From positions 57,610,001 through 57,674,000 of the forward strand of contig NC_059346.1 in assembly GCF_019703515.2 (NCBI RefSeq): DNA of 64,000 nt, in the 5' to 3' direction. Shown one piece after another: positions 1 to 10,037 of this stretch. The notes under the pieces were generated by a model that saw only the letters and a list, made by a program, of their open reading frames with translations, was not told the DNA's origin and ran no database searches. The stretch is from Myxocyprinus asiaticus. Its lineage: Eukaryota > Chordata > Actinopteri > Cypriniformes > Catostomidae. Numbering within the stretch: position 1 is the first letter of the stretch; each line of letters opens with the position of its first letter. A program made the position numbers and the translations under genes.

Positions 1-1010
1 AACAGATGGGTTATCCTAGCAACTAAGTAACAAATCACATATCTCTGCGCCAGAACATCATAGAGACTTCCAGGTTGACTTATTTCACTCAGGATGGCAA
101 GGAGCCTTGATAAGTGTCACCCTGGTAACTGCTTAGCAACCAAATGGGGTTACCCTAGCAACCAAGTAACAAATCACATATCTCTGCACCAGAACATCAT
201 AGAGACTTCCAGGTTGACTTATTTCACTCAGGATGGCAAGGAGCCTTGATAAGTATCACCCTGGTAACTGCTTAGCAACCAGATGGGGTTACCCTAGCAA
301 CCAAGTAACAAATCACATATCTCTGCACCAGAACATCATAGAGACTTCCAGGTTGACTTATTTCACTCAGGATGGCAAGGAGCCTTGATAAGTATCACCC
401 TGGTAACTGCTTAGCAACCAGATGGGGTTACCCTAGCAACCAAGTAACAAATCACATATCTCTGCACCAGAACATCATAGAGACTTCCAGGTTGACTTAT
501 TTCACTCAGGATGACAAGGAGCCTTGATAAGTATCACCCTGTTAACTGCTTAGCAAACAGATGGGTTACCCTAGCAACCAAGTAACAAATCACATATCTC
601 TGCACCAGAACATCGTGGAGACTTCCGGGTTGACTTATTTCACTCAGGATGGAAAGGAGCCTTGATAAGTATCACCCTGGTAACTGCATAGCAACCAGAT
701 GCGGTTATCCTAGCAACCAAGTAACAAATCACATATCTCTGCACCAGAACATTGTAGAGACTTCTGGTTTTGTTCATTTGACTCAGGGTAGCAAGGAGCC
801 TTTTGAGTATCACCTTGGTAACTGCCTAGCAACCAGATGGTGTTACCCTAGCAACCAAGTAACAAATCACATATATCTGCACCAGAACATTGTTGAGACA
901 TCCGGGTTGACTTATTTCACTCAGGATGGCAAGGAGCCTTTTGAGTATCACCTTGGTAACTGCCTAGCAACCAAATGGGGTTACCCTAGCAAGCAGTTTG
1001 CCATTCAGAA
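1..1010. repeat. 139-bp tandem repeat (minisatellite), about 7 copies
   Basis: The same block recurs with a 138-139 bp step. The landmark ggatggcaag or a close variant falls at about 92, 231, 370, 509, 647, 786 and 924. Each unit contains ttaccctagcaaccaagtaa and ggtaactgcttagcaacc. The array runs off the left edge of the window, so the true copy number is unknown. The last two units are the most diverged. An open frame at 649-1089 runs through the array, but 139 is not a multiple of three, so it is a by-product of the repeat and not a gene. Confidence 0.95.
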
Positions 1011-1768
1011 AAACAAGCAAGGTGTAGGGTTGCATAGGACTTCTTGCAGCTGGCTGTCTCTCTATATGATGTTCCTTCTGTCTGTCTGACTGTAAGACCT
1101 TCAAACTTCCAACTCTTCCAACTATTTTAAACTTTCAGACAAGGCTTTGTCAAGCCAACATAAAGTTTGTCTTCAAATTTTACTATCTAGTTTTCTTTGA
1201 TATCATGCATGTCATTTATTTGTTATTTTTCCTAAATCTGTTTTTCTAACTGTAGCCATTATATATTCAACTATCAGGAGTTTTGCGTTGTATTTCTATA
1301 TTACAATTGCTTAATCTTTCCTTAAGCACTCATGATCCCATTGTATTAAACTTACTTCAGACTTTTTAAAACTTTCAGTTTTTTCAGTCTATCTCTAGAC
1401 TAGACAGTCACCAAAGGATCAATTCGCCCAGTTCTTTTTATCGAACCAACGTCTCTTTTTCTATTCAAGTATACGAGTTTCACTACATGTATAACCTTGA
1501 ATAAAACTCTGTGAAGCATCCTTCACTGACAGTTTCACTGCCCCACTCTGTCTCATTAGGCTCTTGACTTCCTTGAGACTTGCCGTCTGAGGTTCTCTCA
1601 CCTCTTTATCTATTGGCTCTCTAAACCTTTCACAGCTTTCTAACCTCGTACGGTTTATTCTATTGTGCGCACATATAACCTTTCTAAGGTTGTTTTAATA
1701 CAGGTAATTCTTATAGGGTACCGTTTCTCATGGTGAGTTATCTATTTCATGTTTTTAAGCCTCGTTGA
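1011..1768 (-). other. Non-coding stretch between minisatellite and LTR, possible retroelement leader
   Basis: No reading frame or recognised repeat is visible here. On the minus strand it lies directly downstream of the primer-binding site at 1769-1786, where an LTR element's leader and gag would be expected. No gag-like protein is readable, so the element is either deleted here or ended by the minisatellite. It may also simply be unique sequence. The second LTR is not in the window. Confidence 0.4.
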
Positions 1769-1786
1769 GCCCCATATTGGGCGCCA
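1769..1786 (-). other. Primer-binding site, tRNA-Lys type
   Basis: Read on the minus strand the 18 bases are tggcgcccaatatggggc. This differs at two positions from the complement of the tRNA-Lys(1,2) 3' end used as primer by several retroviruses and LTR elements. It directly abuts the TG/CA boundary of the LTR at 1787, as expected for a minus-strand element. The motif is seen in the sequence; the tRNA assignment is established knowledge; activity is not claimed. Confidence 0.65.
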
Positions 1787-2499
1787 TGTTATCCAGTGCG
1801 TAACCTAACACCTTTTACCTTATTTTTATTATTCTCAGGTTAGGTAAAGTCGAATCTGTCCTAAATTATAAGCATAAATTATACATACAACCTGGACAGA
1901 AGACACCTTCGTAGTTTGTTCTGGCTCACAAACTTAAAACATCAAAAAAACAAAACCTCAATAGGCAAATTACTTGTAATCAATAAAATTCTATTTATTG
2001 GTTACAATTTCTTTTCTTGCAATCAAAAACGTTCTAGGGAAATACAAAGTAAAGAAAAGCAAAGTACAAAAATCAAAAAAGTTTTGCAATCAAATGCAAT
2101 ATCAGCTTGGAATCTTGGCGTCAGAGATACTGTTCAAAACAAAGCAGTATTTCAAGTTCTTATCAGTGCATCAGTCTTTTATACATGTCTATCGGTAATT
2201 TACCTGATGATTCCCCACTGCAACCACCTCCAAAGTCCTTGACCTTAAAGTCAACTCCATGCAGCCATCTTTTTGCACCTGGGTTATTAATTGAACTTTT
2301 TGAGCCATTTTCTCTCTCTGATCTTCTTCCTTCATCTTGCCGACATCCCAACTGTACAACATGTTCAGACATGTTCTATACACAGCAACATGTTCACTCT
2401 GGTCTTAACTTTATATTAAATTATTTAATACATACAACGCTAATGGGTAACAAATGTTATATTCTTTGTTTAAATGTATAACATATTTTACAGATAACA
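1787..2499 (-). mobile_element. 5' LTR of a minus-strand LTR retroelement (713 bp)
   Basis: The block begins tgttatc and ends gataaca on the plus strand, a 7-bp terminal inverted repeat of TG...CA type. It abuts a tRNA-Lys-like primer-binding site. On the minus strand there is a TATA-like tataaaaga (plus 2175-2183) and AATAAA-type polyadenylation signals nearer the primer-binding-site end (around 1820-1830 and 1988-1995). This gives the order promoter, polyA signal, LTR end, PBS. It may be an endogenous retrovirus or a Gypsy-type element; without gag or pol the class cannot be decided. The mate LTR is not visible. Confidence 0.65.
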
Positions 2500-3531
2500 G
2501 CAGTTCAGTCATAGTTTTATGTATCTCTTGTAAGCAAAATTTAATACATTGGCTAAAATAAGGAGACAGGGTAACTGCAATATCTCCATATTACACAACA
2601 ACATACAACACGCTTGCTCATGTGATACTGCTTTAACATATAGGTCATTCTTACTGTGCTGTAATTTTTTTATGTCTTCATCATGTATGTCATAATGATT
2701 TTTTTGAATATTAAACTCAGAACTTTTACAGATTGAAACCATGTTAGTTTGTTATCTTTTATCACAAAATCACAATTATTGTAACTGAACATGGGGCTAT
2801 TTTTAATTATTTAACTATTTTGGTTTGGTTTGAGTGGATGTTGCCATATTTGCCAAATTCTTAAATGCTGCTCTCTTACACAATTTGTACATGTTTCTTT
2901 GAAGTTTAAGTAAATGCCACAGTGGGCATTAATTGTCTTCTAAAATGGATCATATATTATTATTGAGACCAGAATGTGTTCACAGCATATTGTTGATGTA
3001 TAAAATATTTATTTGTGTTATTCAATTTGTTAGTGAACTAATAAACATTTAAACCCTTTAGATAAAATAACTAAATCCTTTATGGTAAATGAGCAGTTTA
3101 AAGATACAGTGAGAACAATAAATTAACATTGATTAAGATCGATCATGGTGACTTTGGTCCCATTCGTCAAGGGCAAGCTGGTGTCCATGTGTTCTGGGGA
3201 AGTAGGGTGTTTTGTGGATAATGAGAATAAGCAAGATGTTTATTGTTCAAGTGTGCCAGAGTTTCTGATCTCAATGATATTTGCATTTTCAATTATCTCT
3301 CATTCAATTTGCATTAACATATGCGATTTGTCTATAGAAGAGATTGCAAACAAATGCCATTTCCTTAAATAGCTCCTAGTGTGTATGTGTTTGTGTGTGA
3401 CATAGCAATTGGTTAGACAGACTCTGTTTCTAACCTCTAACTCTAACCAGACAGACATGGATGTGGCCTAGAAAAAAGTTATTACAACCAGGTGTGGAAA
3501 GAAAAAAAATCATATCTTGAGTAAAAGCATT
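2500..3531. other. AT-rich spacer, nothing recognised
   Basis: AT-rich sequence with no recognisable gene or repeat. A 75-codon open frame at 3145-3372 (plus) has no motif I recognise and is no longer than chance would give. Confidence 0.5.
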
Positions 3532-3735
3532 GTTCCCTATCTGTCACTCACTCGATGTTGTGTCGATGTAGTGACACTAGGGGTCGAACTTGGGAGCCCC
3601 AATCACCTCTGATATTTGAGAAAAGGCCAATGAAAATTGGCAAGTGGAATTTGCAAGCCACTTCCCAGGACATACGGATATAAAAGGAGACGGCTTGCAT
3701 CCACTCATTCAGATTTGTTCTTCGGAGCCGATCAG
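3532..3735 (+). repeat. DIRS copy 1 left inverted terminal repeat
   Basis: The motif tgtcgatgtagtgacactag followed by ggggtcgaac recurs, inverted, at 8860-8885, 9925-9950, 59975-60000 and 63730-63752. A TATA-like atataaaagg lies at about 3678-3688, before the conserved cttgcatccactcattcag segment. This arrangement suits a terminal-repeat promoter, but that role is inferred. Confidence 0.8.
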
Positions 3736-3758
3736 TGTGAAAGCTGTTACACTGGCAT

Positions 3759-5078
3759 TCAGGTGGAATCACGCTGAGGCAGGATGTGCTGGATGGCCTC
3801 CATCTGCTTCTTGACTGCCGAGAACTGCTGGGCAAAGTCCTCAACAGTGTCACTGAACAGGCAGATGGGGGCATCAAGAAAGTGAACCTTGTCGGCGACC
3901 CTCATCTCTGCAAAGTTGAGCCACAAGTGGCGCTCCTGGACCACCATAGTGGACATCGCCTGCCCGAGAGCCCACACCGTGACCTTCGTCGCCCGCAGGG
4001 TGAGGTCATTTGCTGAGCGCAGCTCCTGCATTAATCCCGGTTCAGGACTACCCTCGTGCAGCTCTTTCAATGCCTTGGCCTTGTGGACCTGCAGGAGGGC
4101 CATTGCATGCAAGGTGGAGGCAGCCTGTCCAGCAGCACTGTAAGCCTTGGCCATCAGGGACGATGTGAACTTACAGGCCTTGGACAGGAGCCTAGGACGA
4201 TTCCGCCATGTGGCGGTGTTTTGCGGGCACAGGTGCACCACAATCACCTGCTCCACCTGAGGAACCTCTGTGTAACCCCTGGTCGCTCCGCCATCGAGGG
4301 TAGTGAGAGCGGAGGAACTCAAGAAACGGGATCGGGCAGTAAAAGGTGCCCGCCACGATTTCGTGAGCTCCTCATTCACCTCTTGGAAGAAAGGAACTGG
4401 GGCAGAGTGCGGCTGTGTGTGGCGCTCTGAGCTCAGGAACCAATCATCCAGCCACAAATGCTCAGGGCAGGGTGGAGGGTTCCACTCCAGCCCAACGCTC
4501 ACGGCAGTCCGGGCAAGCATGGCTGTCAGCTCCGCGTCGGCCTCTGACTGGGCGATCGCAGCAGACTGTGGGAGCCCGGCCGAGTCCTCAGCGTCAGACT
4601 GTAAAAGCACGCTCTCCAATGCTGTGATCGATACCTTGTCCTCTTCTCGAGCCCCGAATGAGACATTAAGCTCACCCTGGGGCGAGTCGCCTGACCCATC
4701 CATGAACTCGACCGGTGGAAATGAGCATGCTGGGGAATGGGAGGTCCGTGTGGATTCACCCGGCGGAAATGCTCCCATTGAAGCCCCCAAATCACCCCCA
4801 GCACTAGCTGCCGCGGCCTTGTGCATGTAAGCAGAAGGACCAGGGCAGGGAGTGGCTGGAGTGGCTTTCACTTTATGAAAGAAAGAAAGCTGCGAACGCA
4901 ACATTGCCATGGTCATGTTCTTGCAGTGAGAACATGAACCATCCACGAACGCTGTCTCAGCGTGACTACGACCCATACACGTGAGACCATGATCATGGCC
5001 ATCAGAAGCAGAAAGATAGTGACTGCACCCAGGAACTGCACATAAATGGAAAGGCATCTTTAAAAAGATGCTTTCCAC
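3759..5078 (-). CDS. DIRS Gag-like protein, 439 residues, intact frame but inverted in its element
   Basis: This is the longest uninterrupted frame in the window. The N-terminus has a cysteine/histidine cluster (C13, C18, H28, C34, H39, C49, C52; local strings CAVPGC and GSCSHC) that looks zinc-binding. A Ser/Pro/acidic middle follows, then a helical C-terminal half with KACKFTSSLMAKAY, AAGQAAS, HAMALLQVHKAKALKELHEG and VEDFAQQFSAVKKQMEAI. The same blocks occur in Gag frames at 30903-31992 and 55966-57318, where they lie on the same strand as pol. The frame ends after HILPQRDST, about 70 residues short of copy 2's tail. The start at 5078 is the first ATG before the Cys cluster. No function beyond presumed capsid/nucleic-acid binding can be read. 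Confidence 0.8.
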   Translation of the reverse strand: MESIFLKMPFHLCAVPGCSHYLSASDGHDHGLTCMGRSHAETAFVDGSCSHCKNMTMAMLRSQLSFFHKVKATPATPCPGPSAYMHKAAAASAGGDLGASMGAFPPGESTRTSHSPACSFPPVEFMDGSGDSPQGELNVSFGAREEDKVSITALESVLLQSDAEDSAGLPQSAAIAQSEADAELTAMLARTAVSVGLEWNPPPCPEHLWLDDWFLSSERHTQPHSAPVPFFQEVNEELTKSWRAPFTARSRFLSSSALTTLDGGATRGYTEVPQVEQVIVVHLCPQNTATWRNRPRLLSKACKFTSSLMAKAYSAAGQAASTLHAMALLQVHKAKALKELHEGSPEPGLMQELRSANDLTLRATKVTVWALGQAMSTMVVQERHLWLNFAEMRVADKVHFLDAPICLFSDTVEDFAQQFSAVKKQMEAIQHILPQRDST

Positions 5079-5095
5079 CAGTGCTTACTCTTTTA

Positions 5096-5176
5096 GAGAA
5101 AGCAAACTCTTTTAGTGTGGCTGCCAAAGAACCCCAGGAGGGCTTCAAAGTGTCCCTGAGACGGGCGACCCAGGGG
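5096..5176 (+). pseudogene. Residual DIRS Gag C-terminal tail in the opposite orientation
   Basis: The plus-strand codons read EKANSFSVAAKEPQEGF then SLRRATQG-stop. They align with the end of the copy 2 Gag (TKNPRKASKRPRQVTQG-stop at 31942-31992). Because this tail runs plus while the body of Gag (3759-5078) runs minus, the boundary at about 5079-5095 is a rearrangement junction. Downstream sequence to about 5500 matches the copy 2 spacer (catgcccaag...ctctgggtcac). Confidence 0.65.
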
Positions 5177-5735
5177 TGAGGAGACCTGACAAACCAGAAG
5201 GTGGTACACAGACCACTCCATCCCCCGGTGGAGGGCCGGGAGGAGAATATTTTGTTTCACCGCATGCCCAAGGGGCACCGACACTTTCATTTAAAAAATG
5301 AAAAATTAGATCATTCTCTGGGTCACGACAGCCGTACATCGAACACTCGCAACAGGGGCGCTGCGGGCACAAGTCCTCCGCCTTCGCACACCCAGCTGCG
5401 ACACTCACATATCCACAATCATGCGTTTGCGACGCACCACGAGGATGCCCAGTCTCCTCTTCCATCGCAAACCATCCTATGGTGGGTACGCGGAGTGAGG
5501 TAAGTGCTCTAACATCTCTCTCAGCACAGCCACGGATTCAGGACGTGAGACCTCTCGACGTGGCAGCTCCTGCTCTGCGAGGCTGGAGGCGTGGTTAGCG
5601 CTCTCCAACCCTTTGCGCTTGCTCGTCAGGACGAACTGACTCGGCTATGCAATTCAGTTCACCAGGCACCCACCCAGGTTCAATGGCATCCGTTTTAACT
5701 CGGTAGCAGGTAAGGAAGCCACTGAAGTGAGAATC

Positions 5736-6960
5736 CGCATCCTCAATTATCTCGACGACTGGCTGATTCTAGCTCTCGGGATTTATTGTGTGCGCGCAGA
5801 CACCTCAGCCGATTGGGGCTTCAGATCAACCGGGAAAAGAGCAAGCTCTCCCCGGTGCAGAGCATCTCTTTTCTCGGGATGAAGTTGGACTCAGTCTCTA
5901 TGTTAGCACGCCTCACAAGCGAGTGTGCTCAGTCGGTGCTGAATTGCCTGAAGTCATTCAGGGAAAGAACAGCGGTCCTACTGAAACAATTTCTAAGGCT
6001 CCTGGGGCATATGGTATCCTCAGCAATGGTGACGCTGCTCGGGTTGATGCATATGAGACCGCTTCAGCACTGGCTTCAGACTCGAGTTCCAAGATTGGCA
6101 TGTCGCCGCACGTTCAGCCCTAGAACAAGTGTCCAGGCGTGTTGTTGTCACAACAGACATGTCCAAGTCAGGCTGGGGTACCATTTGCAATGGGCACGCA
6201 GCCTCGGGCTCCTGGACAGGACCTCGACTGCATTGGCATATCAACTGCCTTGAGTAGCTGGCGGTATTGCTGGCTCTGCGGAGGTTTCGGCCGTTGATCC
6301 AGGGCAAGCACGTGTTAATCCAGATGGTAGCATATATAAATCACCACGGTGGTTTACGCTCACGTCGCATGTCGCAACTCACTCGCCATCTCCTCCTTTG
6401 GAGTCAGCAGTGACTGAAGTCGTTGCGGGCCATTCACATCCCAGGCGAACTTAATCGCGCAGTGTACGCGCTGTCGTGACAGATGACGCTCAGAGGAGAG
6501 TGGAGACTCCACCCTCAGGTGGTCCAGCTGGTTTGGAGTCCATTCGGTGAAACTCAGGTAGACCTGTTTGCTTCCCAGGAATCCTCCCACTGCCCACTAT
6601 GGTACTTCCTGACTGAGGCCCCACTCGGCATGGATGCATTGGCACACAGCTGGCCCCGGGACCTGCGCAAATATGCGTTTCCCCCAGTGAGCCTGCTTGC
6701 ACAGACTCTGTGCGAAGTCGGGGAGGACGAAGTCCCACCTGGCCCACCTAGACTTGGTTCAGGGCTCACGCTCCTCGCAAATTCCCCTGAGGAAGGACCT
6801 TCTTTCTCAGGTACGGAGCACGATTTGGCACCCATGCCCAGACCTCTGGAACCTCCATGTCTGGCCCCTGGACGGACACGGTAGACCTAAGTGGGCTACC
6901 ACTGGTGGTGGTAGACACTATCACTCAGGCCAGAGCTCCCTCAACGAGGCACCTTGAAGT
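5736..6960 (+). pseudogene. DIRS RT/RNase H remnant, copy 1
   Basis: A short piece reads RIRILNYLDDWLILA, containing the YLDD catalytic motif (codons 5748-5759). It is followed, after a frameshift, by LSRLGLQINREKSKLSPV and FLGMKLDSVSMLARL (5786-6120), the RT thumb and connection region. Most of the RT fingers and palm before YLDD are deleted: the preceding plus-strand sequence (5640-5720) is the N-terminal segment ending near tcggtagcagg. RNase H and its C-terminal extension (HINCLE-like, QVDLFASQESSH, VALYWP-like segments) can be followed in broken frames to about 6960. It is non-functional. Confidence 0.75.
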
Positions 6961-7750
6961 GGCATCTGTTCACGAATTGGTGTTATTCCTGAGGTGAAGA
7001 CCCACAGAGATGCACAGTCAGGTCGATGCTTTCCTTCCTGCAGGAGAGGTTGGAGGGATGGCTTAAAAGTGTATGTGGCCGCCATAGCAGCACACCATGA
7101 TGCAGTAGACGGTAAGTCCTTGAAGCACGACCTGATCATCAGGTTCCTTAGAGGTGCCAGGAGGTTGAGACCTCCTAGGCCACGCCTCATTCCCTCATGG
7201 GACCTCTTTGTAGTCTTGCTGGGAGACCCCTGTTTGAGCCCTTGGAGTCAGTCGAGCTAAAAACCCTCTCATTGAAGACGGCCCTCCTGACTGCACTTAC
7301 TTACATCAAGAGGGTTGGGGACCTGCAGGTGTTCATTGTTGGCAATACGTGCCTAGAGTTCAGTCCAGCATGCTCACACGTAATCCTGAGACCCCGGCCG
7401 GGCTATGTGCCCAAGGTTCCCATAACCCCTTTTAAGGATCAAGTGGTGAATTTGCAAGCGCTGCCCTGGGAGGAGGCAGACCCACCCTTGTCGTTGCTGT
7501 GTCTGGTACATGCCTTGCATATTTACTTGGACCGCACAGAGAGCTTTAGACGCTCTGAGCAGCTCTTTGTCTGTTTTGGATTATGGATGCCATCGCTTTG
7601 GCATAACAGGCCCAGGGCGTGCCGTGTCCCCTGGGAGTACGAGCACACTCCACTAGTAGTGTGGCATCCTCCTGGGCCCTGGCGAACGGCACCTCTCTAA
7701 CAGACATCTGTAGAGCAGCAGTCTGGGCGACACCCAATACCTTTGCGTGA
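6925..7750 (+). pseudogene. DIRS tyrosine recombinase remnant, copy 1
   Basis: The N-terminal part (VVVDTITQARAPSTRHL, then VYVAAIAAHHDAVDGKSLKHD) is split by frameshifts. The longest open piece (7197-7700) contains YIKRVGDLQVF, carrying the first catalytic Arg, and RPRPGYVPKVP...FKDQVVNLQALPW. About 55 bp are missing after QLFVCFG relative to copy 3. The HxxR box reads HSTS in frame instead of HSTR, losing the second Arg. The frame ends at NTFA-stop before the tyrosine. Confidence 0.8.
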
Positions 7751-8606
7751 CTTTTGCCAGTTTCGTCCCCTGTGTTAGCAGTACGAATAGGTAAATATGC
7801 GGGCAGCTGGCTGGGTGTTCCACTTGCACTCAGCACCTTTCCCCTCCCTGAGGGGATAACGTGCGCTTTTTTGTCCACGTGAGTTCCCGGGACTGGCAAA
7901 CCCTGGATGTCTTTCCTCCCCAGCACCCTGCGGCAGGCGAATTCAGCGGAGGAATTTGTTGCCAGGCCCAGTATTCGTGAAGTATGACCTGTCAGGTCAG
8001 CCCCTGTACTTGGGATAGGTGCTCCATATGTGGTGATTCCCTGTCGGTTATCGCATATGAGGTGTTTTCCACAGTACGGTTTCCCTGAGCTCTGCTCTGC
8101 CACCAGTCGCTGCACTTGTAGAGCTCCTCCCTTCCCGGTAGGACCTACCACGGGGACTCCTTTCCATGTGTGATACTTCCTTGTTGGCAAGTCCATGTGA
8201 TGTTTTCTCCATATGTTAACCTCCCGTCAGGCAGGATGTTGTCTCCGCGGTGTCCTTTTCTCCAGGGGGGAAAGAACACCTTCCCCGGTGCTAATATATC
8301 TTGGTCCCAACTAAGTGAATTTTTACTTTCAAATAAAGAGAGAGAAAAGGTTGAAACAGCTGATGCAACCTATTCCCATTGTAAGTACATCTCCACCCCC
8401 CCTTGGGGTACGAGGGACTATGTGACTTATGTGGGGCATTGGGAAGGTTACGATGGGGCTGTGTGCCCTTGTTACCAGGCCCGTGGTAGCCTGCCTACAT
8501 CTGCACCGCCAATCCGCATAACACAGTTCAGCTGGTTGCGGCGTTTTGTATAGGGACCCCTAGTGTCACTACAACACAACATTGAGTGAGTGACAGATAG
8601 GGAATG

Positions 8607-8931
8607 TCTCAGTTACTGTTGTAACCTCTGTTCCCTGATGGAGGGAACGAGACATTGTGTCCCTCCTGCCACAACACTGAACTACCCGCTGAAATGGCCA
8701 GGACTCTGTCTCGTCTCCTCAGCACAAACCTGAATGAGTGGATGCAAGCCGTCTCCTTCTATACCCGTATGTCTGGGGTAGTGGCATGCAAATTCCACTC
8801 AGCAATTTTCATTGGCCTTTCTCAAATATCAGAGGTGATTGGGGCTCCCAAGTTCGACCCCTAGTGTCACTATATCGACACAACATCTCATTCCTTCCAT
8901 CAGGGAACAGAGGTTACAACAGTAACTGAGA
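8607..8931 (+). repeat. Foldback terminal module, first copy
   Basis: A 55-bp arm at 8607-8661 (tctcagttactgttgtaacc onward) is the inverted complement of 8877-8931, with about four mismatches. The arms surround about 215 bp that include the DIRS terminal-repeat segment (gagtggatgcaagccgtctcc, attggcctttctcaaatatc). It could be a solo DIRS terminus or a small derived non-autonomous element. Confidence 0.8.
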
Positions 8932-9677
8932 TGTGACTTCCCAAAACAATTAGTGAGATCGGAGTAAAAGTAAAACCCTGGATGTCTTTCCTCCCCAGCA
9001 CCCTGTGGCAGATGAATTCGGCAGAGAAATTTGATGCCAGGCCCAGTACTCATGAAGTATGCCCTGTCAGGTCAGCCCCTGTACTTGGGATAGGTGCTCC
9101 ATATGTGGTGGTTCCCTGTCGGTAATCCCATATGAGGTGTTTTCCACAGTACGGTTTCCCTGAGCTCTGCTCTGCCACCAGTCTCTGCGCTTGTAGAGCT
9201 CCTCCCTTCCAAGTAGGACCTACCACGGGGACTCCTTTCCATGTGTGGTACTTCCTGGTTGGCAAGTCCATGTGATGCTTTCTCCACATGTTAACCTCCC
9301 GTCGGGCAGGATGTTGTCTCCGTGGTGTCCTTTTCTCCAGGGGGGAAAAGAACACCTTCCCCGGTGCTAATACATCTTGGTCCCAGCTAAGTGAATTTTT
9401 ACTTTCAAATAAAGAGAGAGAAAAGGTCGAAACAGCTGATGTAACCTATTCCCATTGTAAGAACATCTCCCTCCCTTGGGGTACAAGGGACTATGCGACT
9501 TATGTGGGGCATTGGGAAGGTTACGATGGGGCTGTGTGCACTTGTTACCAGGCACGTGGTAGCCTGCCTACATCTGCACTGCCAATCCACGTAACACAGT
9601 TCAGATGGTTGCAGCGTTTTTTATAGGGACCACTAGTGTCACTACATCGACACAATGTCGAGTGAGTGACAGACAGA

Positions 9678-9998
9678 ATTACTGTTGTAACCTCTGTTCC
9701 CTGATGGAGGGAATGAGACATTGTGTCCCTCCTGCCACAACACTGAATTACCCGCTGAAATGGCCGGGACTCTGTCTCGGCTCCTCAGCACAAACCTGAA
9801 TGAGTGGATGCAAGCCGTCTCCTTTTATAGCCGTATGTCCGGGGTAGTGGCATGCAAATTCCACTCAGCAATTTTCATTGGCCTTTTCTCAAATATCAGA
9901 GGTGATTGGGGCTCCCAAGTTCGATCCCTAGTGTCACTACATCGACACAACATCTCATTCCTTCCATCAGGGAACAGAGGTTACAACAGTAACTGAGA
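9678..9998 (+). repeat. Foldback terminal module, second copy
   Basis: The counterpart of 8607-8931 inside the second duplication unit. The left arm is at about 9678-9727 and the right arm at 9944-9998. The left arm has lost its outermost bases compared with the first copy. Confidence 0.8.
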
Positions 9999-10037
9999 TG
10001 TGACTTCCCAAAAAAATTTGTGAGATCGGAGTAAAAG

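Larger units (their letters stand above)
3532..8604 (+). mobile_element. DIRS-type retrotransposon, copy 1 (rearranged)
   Basis: DIRS elements carry Gag, an RT/RNase H polyprotein and a tyrosine recombinase (YR) instead of an integrase, between inverted terminal repeats. Here the left terminal repeat is at 3532-3735. RT/RH remnants lie at about 5736-6960 and YR remnants at 6925-7750, both on the plus strand. The right terminus (ctagtgtcactac...gagtgagtgacag) is at 8548-8604, an inverted match to the left one. Gag lies on the opposite strand, while the last codons of a Gag tail lie on the plus strand at 5096-5176. An internal inversion of the gag segment is the simplest reading. Pol frames are broken throughout. 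Confidence 0.85.
7901..10037 (+). repeat. Tandem duplication of the DIRS copy 1 3' region, period 1,075 bp
   Basis: The segment 7901-8970 (starting ccctggatgtctttcctccc) is repeated at 8976-10037. Each unit has about 650 bp of DIRS 3' untranslated sequence, the terminal motif gagtgagtgacag, a foldback terminal module, and about 38 bp of flank (gtgagatcggagtaaaag). The second unit continues into unrelated sequence. Because the duplicated unit includes that flank, the duplication probably happened after the element was in place. Differences between copies are scattered point changes and small indels. Confidence 0.9.

Noticed and set aside
1..1010. Regularly spaced repeats that might suggest a CRISPR-like array
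   Set aside because: The whole 139-bp unit repeats; there are no unique spacers between short repeats, and the context is a fish genome.
649..1089. 146-codon open frame across the minisatellite
   Set aside because: It follows the repeat and changes frame between units; there is no protein motif.
2107..2481. 124-codon plus-strand frame
   Set aside because: It lies inside the LTR, antisense to it, and shows no motif.
3786..4830. Plus-strand frames opposite the Gag gene
   Set aside because: They are shadows of the intact minus-strand Gag frame, whose protein matches Gag segments elsewhere in the window.
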